A stretch of DNA of 29,642 nt, taken from a virus. This document shows, in pieces, positions 13,118 through 19,617 of this stretch. Position 1 is the stretch's first letter; every line of letters starts with the position of its first letter. The DNA is taken from positions 1 to 29,642 of the IMG/VR virus record IMGVR_UViG_3300012204_000085. One strand, written 5' to 3'. Made by a program: the position numbers and the translations under genes. The notes under the pieces were generated by a model. The model saw only the letters and a program-made list of their open reading frames with translations, was not told the DNA's origin and did not search any database.

Positions 13118-13759
13118 TCAGTTGAGGTGGTCGGCGAGCACCCCGTTGCTGAGGTGCCCGTGGTAGTAGCCCGCCGTGCCGGGTGTGCCGATGGCGATCG
13201 ACGGCGTGACGCTCACGTTGGCCTGCCGCGGGTCGCCGGACCGGGTCCAGAAGCCGCCGGTGGAGGAGGGTTCGTCGACCGGCCAGTCGTGGTCCATGCC
13301 GGGCGTACCGTCCGGGCGTGGGCAGCGCACCATTAGCGCGATGCCGTCGGGGCCCTTGCGGGTCAGCCAGTGCGCGTCGAACGTGGCGCCGGCTTCGGCG
13401 GTGGGCGCGTCCGGTGGGGCGTGCCGCCAGTGCAGCACCCGCAGCTGGCCGGTGTCGGCGCGCCGGTACAGCCGCTCGGACCAGGTCTGCCAGGCGTCGC
13501 CCTCGACGAACCGGTAGCCGCAGCCGTTGGCGCATTCGGTGGGCCAGCGCGGGTCGTCGTGCGGCGGCGCCGGCCGCCAGGACAGGTCGTGGTAGCCGCG
13601 CTCGTTCCAGGCGGTGTCGACCTCCTCGCCGGTCCAGGCGAGGGCCTCGTGCCAGCCGCCGGCGCAGGTGAACGCGCCGCCCTGGTACCTGCTGGTGTAG
13701 CGGCGCAGGCCGCGTCGGTCGCGGCCGACCGGTTCCAGCCAGAACGTCTGCCAGCTCAC
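13118..13759 (-). CDS. Unknown phage protein with repeated Trp/Gly-rich segments (213 aa)
   Basis: I prefer GTG 13759 (MSWQTFWLEP) because GAAGGAG lies 8 bases upstream; ATG 13780 is in frame but its ribosome site is poor and it would sit inside the SOS box. The protein is rich in Trp, Asp and Gly. It contains a cysteine pair in WPTECANGCGYRFVEGDAW, suggestive of a small zinc or disulphide site, and segments such as HDLSWRPAPPHDDPRWP and GMDHDWPVDEPSS. The C-terminal NVSVTPSIAIGTPGTAGYYH looks like a beta structure. No membrane segment. It is probably a virion or late protein; the function is unknown. Confidence 0.7.
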   Translation of the reverse strand: MSWQTFWLEPVGRDRRGLRRYTSRYQGGAFTCAGGWHEALAWTGEEVDTAWNERGYHDLSWRPAPPHDDPRWPTECANGCGYRFVEGDAWQTWSERLYRRADTGQLRVLHWRHAPPDAPTAEAGATFDAHWLTRKGPDGIALMVRCPRPDGTPGMDHDWPVDEPSSTGGFWTRSGDPRQANVSVTPSIAIGTPGTAGYYHGHLSNGVLADHLN

Positions 13760-13763
13760 GCCC

Positions 13764-13797
13764 TTGACTCCTTCGAACATTTGTTCGGTACGGTGTG
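13764..13797 (+). promoter_or_regulatory. SOS box (LexA operator) over a plus-strand promoter
   Basis: CGAAC-ATTT-GTTCG at 13774-13787 is a perfect match to the actinobacterial LexA core CGAAC-N4-GTTCG. It lies between TTGACT (13764-13769) and TACGGT (13789-13794, fits TANNNT), a 19-bp spacer, so bound LexA would block the promoter. The next plus-strand start codons, GTG 13795 and ATG 13798, are where a leaderless message would begin. It also covers the 5' end of the minus-strand gene. Confidence 0.7.
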
Positions 13798-14080
13798 ATG
13801 GTGGAGGACGACGAGCGGCAGCTGGTCGACCAGCTGGTGGAGGTGACCAACCGGCACCAGCAGCCACCAGCCGGACGGCTGGCGCGCCCGGGCGCTCGAG
13901 GAGATCCGGGCCATGACAACGGATCCGCGGCTGTTGACCGAGGCCGCGGTCTACCACTGGCGGGGCGGGGCCTGGTGGCGTCATGTCGCGGCCGAGCTGC
14001 TCGTCGAGGCGGGCGCCGACCGGGCGCGGGCGCTGGAGGAGGCGAAGGCCCGGGGCCACCGCTACGCGGGACAGCGCTGA
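13798..14080 (+). pseudogene. Small SOS-controlled gene in two frames (possible frameshift)
   Basis: From ATG 13798 the frame reads VEDDERQLVDQLVEVTNRHQ and then loses protein-like character. From about 13847 another frame (+1 relative to the first) reads HQPDGWRARALEEIRAM, TTDPRLLTEAAVYHWRGGAW and WRHVAAELLVEAGADRARAL, ending at TGA 14080. Joined, they would give about 90 aa of helical, Trp-containing protein. Alternatively ATG 13913 starts a separate 55-aa protein. Both parts look more protein-like than the antisense frame. No family is recognised. The SOS box directly upstream suggests expression on DNA damage, against the direction of the late operon. Confidence 0.4.
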
Positions 14081-14092
14081 CGGCCTGGCGAC

Positions 14093-14542
14093 TTAGTGTG
14101 CCGGGGTGCCGCCGAGCTGGGTTTGGGCGTGCTCGGTCAGGCCGCGCAGGGTGGCGATCTCCCGGTCGCGGGCGTCGATGGTTGCCTGGGCGGCGACCAG
14201 CTGGGTACGCAGGACGGCGGCCTCTTCGCCGAGCCGGCGTTCGTTGCGGTCGTACTGGTCGATGCGGGCGCGCAGCTCGGCGACCTCGGTGCGCAGCTGC
14301 GCGATGTCGGCCTCGGCGGCGGCGGCGCGCTCTTCTGCCGCCCGCGACCGTCGCTCCGCGGCGGTCCACGTGCGGTCGATCTCCGCCCGGGCGTGCTCCA
14401 TCGTGGTGGCGGCGACCTGCTGAGCCAGGCCGGCGATGTCGAGGGCCGGCTTGCGGCGGTAGCGCCAACGGTCCAGCAGGTGCACGGCGCCGCCGGCGCC
14501 CAGGATCAGGGTGGCGTAGCCGGCCAGCGCCGCGAGGTCCAT
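14093..14542 (-). CDS. Membrane-anchored coiled-coil protein, possibly spanin/holin-like (149 aa)
   Basis: One N-terminal membrane helix (LAALAGYATLILGAGGAVHL) is followed by a basic stop (DRWRYRRKP) and a long coiled coil (residues about 45-135: RSRAAEERAAAAEADIAQLR, then TEVAELRARIDQYDRNERRL and further heptads). This is the shape of Rz-type inner-membrane proteins. In a Gram-positive host a true spanin is not expected, so it may instead be a lysis-cassette or virion-associated membrane protein. It lies 3 bp after the stop of the preceding zinc-peptidase-like gene, in the lysis-like end of the operon. Confidence 0.7.
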   Translation of the reverse strand: MDLAALAGYATLILGAGGAVHLLDRWRYRRKPALDIAGLAQQVAATTMEHARAEIDRTWTAAERRSRAAEERAAAAEADIAQLRTEVAELRARIDQYDRNERRLGEEAAVLRTQLVAAQATIDARDREIATLRGLTEHAQTQLGGTPAH

Positions 14543-14545
14543 CGG

Positions 14546-15517
14546 TCAGCTGTCGGCCGGCCGGTCGCCGCGGGCGGCGTCGGCGGCGTGTTGGAGCGCG
14601 TCGGCGACCTCGCCGCGGCTGCCCTCTTCGGCGCCTTCGCGGGCGGCCGTGGCGGCGGCGTCGATGACGGCCTGCCGCTGCTCGGCCAGCTGCTGCAGCA
14701 GGGCGGCCCGGGTCTGCTGCTCCTGTTCGGCCAGGGCGGCCTGCAGCTGGGCGAGGTCGTCGGGGCTCATGCTGTTGCCGGGGTCCTGCGCGGCGAGCTC
14801 CAGCAGCTTGTCCACCTTGGAGCCCAGCACGGTCAGCGCCGCGGCGTGCTCGACGATGCGTTTGTCGGTGGCGGCCTGCCACGCCTCGTCGCGCATGCGC
14901 CATTTGACCGGCTCGACCGGGGTCTTGTCGGCGATGGTGGATACGCCGAGCCGCCACGCCTGGATGATCTGGTCGGTGAGCTCGCTCACGTCATCTCCCA
15001 GGAGCTCGGCCACCGGGTCGTACCCGGCGGCGACGTCGGAGAGGTGGTAGTCGGTGCGGCCGGACAGGTGCAGGTGGCCGCGGTCGCTGGTGGGGCTGGT
15101 GGTGTGGTTGGGTTTCCACGACTCGTGGCGGGCGGCGCCCTGCTCGTCGGTCCAGTTGAGGTACTTGACCCAGGCGACCTCGCGGCGGCCGGCGTTGCGG
15201 TCGGCGATGAGCTTGCGGGCCAGCTGGGCCAGCGTGGGCGCGCCGGGCGGTACCTCCACCGCGACCGACAGGCGCATCACGTCCACGGCCAGGACGTAGG
15301 GGTAGGGCTGCGGCCCGGGCCACGGGGTGGCCGAGTAGGGGCAGTGGTCCTGCGGCGGGTCGGCCAGCAGGTGCCGCTCGTCGCCGAGGCCGATGACGTC
15401 GAGGCGGCCGACGTTGTACCCGTAGCGGTGCAGGGTGAGCGCGAGGTCGCGGACCGGGCGGGCGGTGGCGGCCGGCTGCTCGTCCTGCAGCCAGCCCCGG
15501 TACGTGGTCACCGCCAT
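14546..15517 (-). CDS. Possible zinc peptidase (M15/Hedgehog-like fold) with coiled-coil tail: candidate endolysin or tail protein (323 aa)
   Basis: The first 175 residues contain three features in the order expected of M15-like zinc enzymes: DHCPYSATPWPG (His), YPYVLAVDVMRLS (Asp) and RGHLHLSG (His-x-His). Before them, RLDVIGLGDERHLLA matches the lead-in of related actinophage proteins that carry a DHxP...AxDI motif. The C-terminal 100 residues form a Gln/Ala/Glu-rich coiled coil (AQLQAALAEQEQQTRAALLQ). If real, it would cleave peptide cross-links of peptidoglycan, either at lysis or from the virion. No other endolysin is visible in the window, which supports the idea. The motif spacing is unusual, so this is inference. 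Confidence 0.55.
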   Translation of the reverse strand: MAVTTYRGWLQDEQPAATARPVRDLALTLHRYGYNVGRLDVIGLGDERHLLADPPQDHCPYSATPWPGPQPYPYVLAVDVMRLSVAVEVPPGAPTLAQLARKLIADRNAGRREVAWVKYLNWTDEQGAARHESWKPNHTTSPTSDRGHLHLSGRTDYHLSDVAAGYDPVAELLGDDVSELTDQIIQAWRLGVSTIADKTPVEPVKWRMRDEAWQAATDKRIVEHAAALTVLGSKVDKLLELAAQDPGNSMSPDDLAQLQAALAEQEQQTRAALLQQLAEQRQAVIDAAATAAREGAEEGSRGEVADALQHAADAARGDRPADS

Positions 15518-15522
15518 GGCCG

Positions 15523-15810
15523 CTACGCGGTTCCGGTGAGCAGCTTGGCGAAGGTGCGGAAGTCGTACGCCGATGGTTGTGCCTGGGTACCCTCGTAGAC
15601 GCTGACGAGCCTGGCGAGGTCGACGAAGGCTGACCTGAGGGTGTTGATGTCACCGGCGGTGTAGCCGAGCGCGGTGAGGTCCCCGTCGGGCTTGGAGTCG
15701 AGGAAGATCTTGAAGTTGCGGATCTCGTCCGTGGTGTTGCGCAGGCTCAGGGCCAACCCGCCGCTACGGCTGTCGATGTCGGCCTTGGTTGCCGAATATC
15801 CGACTGACAA
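15523..15810 (-). CDS. Small conserved-looking phage protein with TTG start (95 aa)
   Basis: I choose TTG at 15810 because AAGGAAGGAG lies 7 bases upstream; no ATG or GTG fits. The product begins SVGYSATKADIDSRSGGLAL, then SLRNTTDEIRNFKIFLDSK and a helical C-terminus (INTLRSAFVDLARLVSVYEG). The N-terminal SATKADID pattern recurs, as I recall, in small actinophage proteins encoded after tail fibre genes. It may cap or chaperone the fibre, but the function is unknown. It is 26 bp from the preceding gene. Confidence 0.75.
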   Translation of the reverse strand: MSVGYSATKADIDSRSGGLALSLRNTTDEIRNFKIFLDSKPDGDLTALGYTAGDINTLRSAFVDLARLVSVYEGTQAQPSAYDFRTFAKLLTGTA

Positions 15811-15836
15811 TGGGGGTCTCCTTCCTTTGTGGACGG

Positions 15837-16946
15837 TTAGGCGGGCTCGTACTCGAGGTCCCAGCGGATGATGTCGGTCTGCGCCCAGACGTGCGGGTTG
15901 TTGTTGGTGACGTCCCCACCCGCGGCGGCGATCAGCAGCAGGTTGTTGGCGTCGGCGAAGATGCAGATGCCGGCCTTGTTCTGGGTGCCGACGTCGGCGA
16001 GGTACGCCGAGCCGACGGCCCGGCCGATCGCGTTGGCGCTCGCGGCGACGGGTGCGGTGACGCGGTAGCTGCCGGTGCCGAAGGTGGTGCTCGAGCCGAA
16101 GGTCATCGCGCCGGCGACCTTGACCATGCCCTTGTCGAGGCTGGAACGGCGCCAGTAGCCGCCGATGGTTCCGTTGCCCAGCGCGGGTGCGGTGCCGGTG
16201 GTGGTCCACACCGGCACGTAGGAGGTCCAGTCGCCGTTGAGCCAGGCGCCCGCGGTGACGTCATAGACCTCGATGCGTTTGAGGTCCATGCGCCAGATCG
16301 TCATGCCGTCGTACTGGACGATGAGGTCCCGTTGCGCCTGGTTGGCCACCGGCAGGATGCCGCCGACGGCCACGCTGTACAGGCCGCCGATGAGGCTTTT
16401 CGCGTGGCCGCCGGTGCGCAGGTCGGTGATCTTGGCCGCGGTGATGGTGTTGGCGTTGGCGTCCACCCGCACCCGGGCCAGGGCGACGTAGTCCTGCGAC
16501 CCGGTCACGGTCGGGTCCGACGGCGTACCGGACGGGGCGCCGACGACCTGCCGGACCTGGAAGGGGCTTGACGCGTCGCCGTAGAACGTGTCCGACTGCT
16601 GGGCGATGATCAGGTCGTCGCGGGGGTTGGTCGGGTCCGCCGGCGTCGAGAGAACGTTGATGTCTTTCTGGGCGTCCAGGCACGCCTGGTACACCCCGGC
16701 GACGCTCGCGCGGCCCGACTGCAGCATCAGCTGGAACGGGGCGACGTGGACGAACGCGTCGGGGGTGCCGGTGGCCGTCACCAGGCCGGGGCTGGTGCCC
16801 GGGCCGGGCCGGAAGCCGCTCTTGGCCTTGACGATGCTGGCGCTGGAAGGCGTGACGAGCGCGCCGATGGCCACGCGGCATTCCTCGACGTCGAGGAGCC
16901 CGGACGGGCCGGAGGCTTGCACCGCCCACGAGTCGCGCTCGGCCAC
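15837..16946 (-). CDS. Tail fibre/minor tail protein (369 aa), carries the self-targeted site
   Basis: The N-terminal half has the pattern of baseplate-linked fibre proteins: MAERDSWAVQASGPSGLLDV, VHVAPFQLMLQSGRASVAGV and PRDDLIIAQQSDTFYGDAS, followed by YVALARVRVDANANTITAAK, then the common tail motif ITDLRTGGHA. The C-terminal half is strand-rich (WTTTGTAPALGNGTIGGYWR, then KVAGAMTFGSSTTFGTGSYR) and looks like a receptor-binding or trimeric domain. It lies among tail genes in usual order. The codons for AKITDLRTGGHA correspond exactly to CRISPR spacer 1 (7505-7541). Confidence 0.8.
   Translation of the reverse strand: MAERDSWAVQASGPSGLLDVEECRVAIGALVTPSSASIVKAKSGFRPGPGTSPGLVTATGTPDAFVHVAPFQLMLQSGRASVAGVYQACLDAQKDINVLSTPADPTNPRDDLIIAQQSDTFYGDASSPFQVRQVVGAPSGTPSDPTVTGSQDYVALARVRVDANANTITAAKITDLRTGGHAKSLIGGLYSVAVGGILPVANQAQRDLIVQYDGMTIWRMDLKRIEVYDVTAGAWLNGDWTSYVPVWTTTGTAPALGNGTIGGYWRRSSLDKGMVKVAGAMTFGSSTTFGTGSYRVTAPVAASANAIGRAVGSAYLADVGTQNKAGICIFADANNLLLIAAAGGDVTNNNPHVWAQTDIIRWDLEYEPA
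16401..16437 (+). other. Protospacer perfectly matching CRISPR spacer 1, with 5' TTTT PAM
   Basis: All 37 bases equal spacer 1 (7505-7541) in the same orientation. The site is preceded by GAGGCTTTT, so TTTT lies directly 5', as type V effectors (TTN for Cas12m as I recall) require. The array copy is preceded by the repeat end GCGAC instead, so self-recognition flanks are absent at the target. The crRNA would pair with the minus strand, the coding strand of the tail gene. Confidence 0.95.
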
Positions 16947-16957
16947 GGGCTACTCCC

Positions 16958-17566
16958 TCACGATCCGATGCCGATGGCGTAGACGACGAGCACGGCGATG
17001 GTGTTGGCGCCGGCGGTGATGCGGGCCTCGACGTCGACCTTCATCGGCGCCCCGGTTCCGGTGAGGGCGGGCGCGACGAGGGTGCGGTCGAGGTTGGTCT
17101 CCACGGTGGCGGCGGTGCCGACCACCAGGATGGCGCCGAGGACCTGGCCGGTGGCCCGGTCCCGGAGGCGGACCTCGCCGGCGGTGCCGGCGCCGGTGAC
17201 CGCCCGGATGCGGACCCGGATGCGCGGGTGCTGCGGTTCGGTGGCGCAGGTCAGCAACGCGACGAAGGCGCCCGAGGTGGTGGAGGTGACGGGCGCGGCG
17301 CCCGGCGCGGTCTCCAGGTTGGTGGCGTAGACGTTCCACGGCAGGTAGGGCCGGTTGAGGCCGAAGCCGGAGGCGTCGTTGGTGACCAGGTTGGTGCCGG
17401 ACTGGTCGCGCACACTCTTCTGGTTGCGTTTGGCGGCACGCCGGGACCGGGCGGTGGAGCGGGTGCGGCTGCTGCCCCCACTGGTCGTGGAGCGGGCCAC
17501 CTGGGCCGAGCTGGCGAAGCTGATCGCCGGTGAGGACGGCAGCCGGATCTCGGCGATGAGCCCCAT
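16958..17566 (-). CDS. Unknown tail-region protein, beta-rich C-terminus (202 aa)
   Basis: The basic, Ser/Arg-rich N-terminus (ARSTTSGGSSRTRSTARSRR) is followed by a compact strand-rich domain: SGAFVALLTCATEPQHPRIR, VRIRAVTGAGTAGEVRLRD and KVDVEARITAGANTIAVLVV. It lies between the Gp37-like tail protein and the fibre, each with 1-12 bp gaps, so it is likely a minor tail or baseplate component. I do not recognise a named family. Confidence 0.75.
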   Translation of the reverse strand: MGLIAEIRLPSSPAISFASSAQVARSTTSGGSSRTRSTARSRRAAKRNQKSVRDQSGTNLVTNDASGFGLNRPYLPWNVYATNLETAPGAAPVTSTTSGAFVALLTCATEPQHPRIRVRIRAVTGAGTAGEVRLRDRATGQVLGAILVVGTAATVETNLDRTLVAPALTGTGAPMKVDVEARITAGANTIAVLVVYAIGIGS

Positions 17567-17567
17567 G

Positions 17568-18701
17568 TCAGGCCACCTCCTGGACCGACTGGCAGATCAG
17601 CTTGACGGTCTCCTGGCCCTGGTCGTCGATGTCGACCTCGATCGCGAGGATCCGCACGGTGAGCTCGATGCCGTCGCTGAAGAGCAGGTCGCCGGCGGGG
17701 ATGACCATGTGGGCGTCGTCGCCGACGCTGACCTCGCCGAGGGTGGGTGCCAGCTCGGCGCGCACCCGCAGCTCGGGGGTGACCACGGGAAGCTTGCCGC
17801 CGGCCAGGAGGGTGTCGGCGTGCTGCTGCAGGGTGGCCGGCACGGTGACGTCGGCGAACACGTCGTCGGTTTCCAGCAGCGGCCAGCCGTCGCCGTAGCG
17901 GCTGGCGTCCTCGGCGACCGCGAAGAGGGTGCCGCGCTCCTCACCGTCACCTTCGGCGAACGCGCGGGTGGCCATGACCCCGGCGGCGGAGCTCCACCGG
18001 TAGGACAGCAGGTTGCCGCCGGCGTCGAAGCGGTGCGGCGAGCCCTGCTGGCCGAGCTTGGGCATCCCGGTGCGCATCAGCCGCGTGGGGCGCCCGTTGG
18101 CGTCGAAGGTGCCGACGTCGAAGACGACGTCGGGCCCGTTGCTGACGCCGGCGAGCTCGCGCAGCGCCTCGCCGACGTCGACCAGGTCGTAGCCCTGGTA
18201 GGTGCGGTCGCGCAGGATCCCGGACAGGGCGGCGTCGACGACGATGCCGATGTCGCCGCCGGTGTGCGACTGGGCGAGGGTGACCAGGCTGCGGGCGATC
18301 GTGTTCTGGTCGAGGCCGGTGTACACGGTGGACAGTCCGGCGACGTAGCTGGGCGCGGCCGGCAAGGTGAGCACCGGCAGCATCTTGCGATGGTCGAAGT
18401 AGGACCAGAAGTCGGCACAGCCGAGCTCGAGGACGCGGGTGTCGGAGTCGTAGTCGGAGGCCCAGATGATGCCGCCCCACCAGGGGCGGTTGTCGCGGAC
18501 CGCGTACACCACGCGGCGGGCGGGGCGGGTCATGTCGTAGACGTTGCGGGCGGCCAGCTTCGCATCGCCGAGGGTCGTCTGCGCGCGCAGCTGCCCGGAC
18601 CCGTTGAGGACCTTGCTCATCCGCACGCCGCCGGACAGGGGTAGCTCGCCGATGATGACGCCGGAGCCGAGCGCGGCGATCAGGTAGGTCCAGGCGGCCA
18701 T
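17568..18701 (-). CDS. Siphovirus Gp37-like minor tail protein (tail hub region, 377 aa)
   Basis: The features recalled for the ReqiPepy6 Gp37-like family are seen: an N-terminal GSGVIIGELPLSGGVRMSKV, VVYAVRDNRPWWGGIIWASD, then LELGCADFWSYFDHRKML, and a late LPVVTPELRVRAELAPTLGE with GLxV-type ending (VRILAIEVDIDDQGQETVKL). It follows the distal tail gene immediately, the usual place of the tail hub/baseplate protein that forms the tip and holds fibres. There is no enzymatic motif. The stop codon is one base from the next start region, so translation is tightly coupled. Confidence 0.8.
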   Translation of the reverse strand: MAAWTYLIAALGSGVIIGELPLSGGVRMSKVLNGSGQLRAQTTLGDAKLAARNVYDMTRPARRVVYAVRDNRPWWGGIIWASDYDSDTRVLELGCADFWSYFDHRKMLPVLTLPAAPSYVAGLSTVYTGLDQNTIARSLVTLAQSHTGGDIGIVVDAALSGILRDRTYQGYDLVDVGEALRELAGVSNGPDVVFDVGTFDANGRPTRLMRTGMPKLGQQGSPHRFDAGGNLLSYRWSSAAGVMATRAFAEGDGEERGTLFAVAEDASRYGDGWPLLETDDVFADVTVPATLQQHADTLLAGGKLPVVTPELRVRAELAPTLGEVSVGDDAHMVIPAGDLLFSDGIELTVRILAIEVDIDDQGQETVKLICQSVQEVA

Positions 18702-18702
18702 G

Positions 18703-19614
18703 TCAGGTCCAGGCGTCCTTCCATGTCCCGGTGAGCTTGGCCGCGGCGTCGAACCCGGAGGCCGAGCCGAATGCGATGACCGTCGATCCCGGCGTCAGCG
18801 GGAACCATTGGGCGGTGAACAGCCGGTCCCGCCGCGACACCCCAGCCAGCAGCACCGTCTTCGCATCGGTGTCCACGGTGACCGTCTGTCCAGCCGGGAC
18901 ACTGAAGGTGGGGTCGAAGGCGAGCTGTTTGCCGGTGTTGCCGGTGTCGGTGACGAACGGGCCTGTCACCGGCCCGAGAATCTGCCAGGTCGGCCAGGTG
19001 GCGCGGGTGCCGGAGTTGGTCAGGGTCATCTGCCCGCCGGACTGGCCGGCGCCGAAGACCAGCGGGAACACCAGCGGGAAGAGCAGGCCGCCGGACGGCT
19101 GGGGCAACCCGACGAGCTGGGACTGCGCCGGCCCGTACCGGCGTGGGTCCGGCGCCACGAGCAACAAGGACCAGCTGAACGCGTTGCCGTGCACCGGGCT
19201 GGTCTTCGTCTCCCCCGAGCGGCGCACGCCGATGGTGCGGGTGGGCCGGCCGGGTTCGCTGACCTGCAACGTGTACAGCAGCGCGTCATCGCTGCAGACG
19301 CTGGCGACGATGTCACGCGCCCGCAGCGCCGAGGCCAGGTCCACGGCGATGGCGGTGCCCTCCACGGCGAGCACCCGCGGTGTGAGGAACGCGGGGCCGT
19401 CGAATGCGCCATGCTCTCCGGGCCGGTCGGTGAGGCTGGTACGCGGTGGCGGGGCGGCGTGCCAGCCGTCGAAGCGGCTGAGGATCCACTCGGTGCCCTG
19501 GGCGTCGATGACGCCGGCCGCGGCCCCGGAGCTGCCCGCACCCCACCCGTCGAGGGCCACCATGGCGTCCACCGTGGAGGTCAGCGTGGGCCGGTACTCG
19601 GCTGGCAGCGGCAC
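18703..19614 (-). CDS. Distal tail protein (Dit-like, 303 aa)
   Basis: It lies directly after the tape measure, the standard place for Dit. Near the N-terminus is GTEWILSRFDGWHAAPPPRT and a beta-rich segment ending in RRYGPAQSQLVGLPQPSGG, the typical APDPRRYGP junction of Dit proteins between the N-terminal ring domain and the C-terminal galectin-like domain. The latter half (MTLTNSGTRATWPTWQILG, then VDTDAKTVLLAGVSRRDRL) is strand-rich as expected. It would form the hexameric ring joining tail tube and tip. Confidence 0.85.
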   Translation of the reverse strand: MPLPAEYRPTLTSTVDAMVALDGWGAGSSGAAAGVIDAQGTEWILSRFDGWHAAPPPRTSLTDRPGEHGAFDGPAFLTPRVLAVEGTAIAVDLASALRARDIVASVCSDDALLYTLQVSEPGRPTRTIGVRRSGETKTSPVHGNAFSWSLLLVAPDPRRYGPAQSQLVGLPQPSGGLLFPLVFPLVFGAGQSGGQMTLTNSGTRATWPTWQILGPVTGPFVTDTGNTGKQLAFDPTFSVPAGQTVTVDTDAKTVLLAGVSRRDRLFTAQWFPLTPGSTVIAFGSASGFDAAAKLTGTWKDAWT

Positions 19615-19617
19615 CGC

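Noticed and set aside
12732-14957. A 741-codon minus-strand open frame
   Set aside because: Only its last 119 codons are protein-like. The rest is Arg/Pro/Gly-rich antisense or shifted reading of better genes, produced by high GC.
14096-15598. A 500-codon plus-strand frame
   Set aside because: It is antisense to three minus-strand genes with good starts and spacing. Its Gly/Val/Gly-rich composition is typical of a shadow frame.
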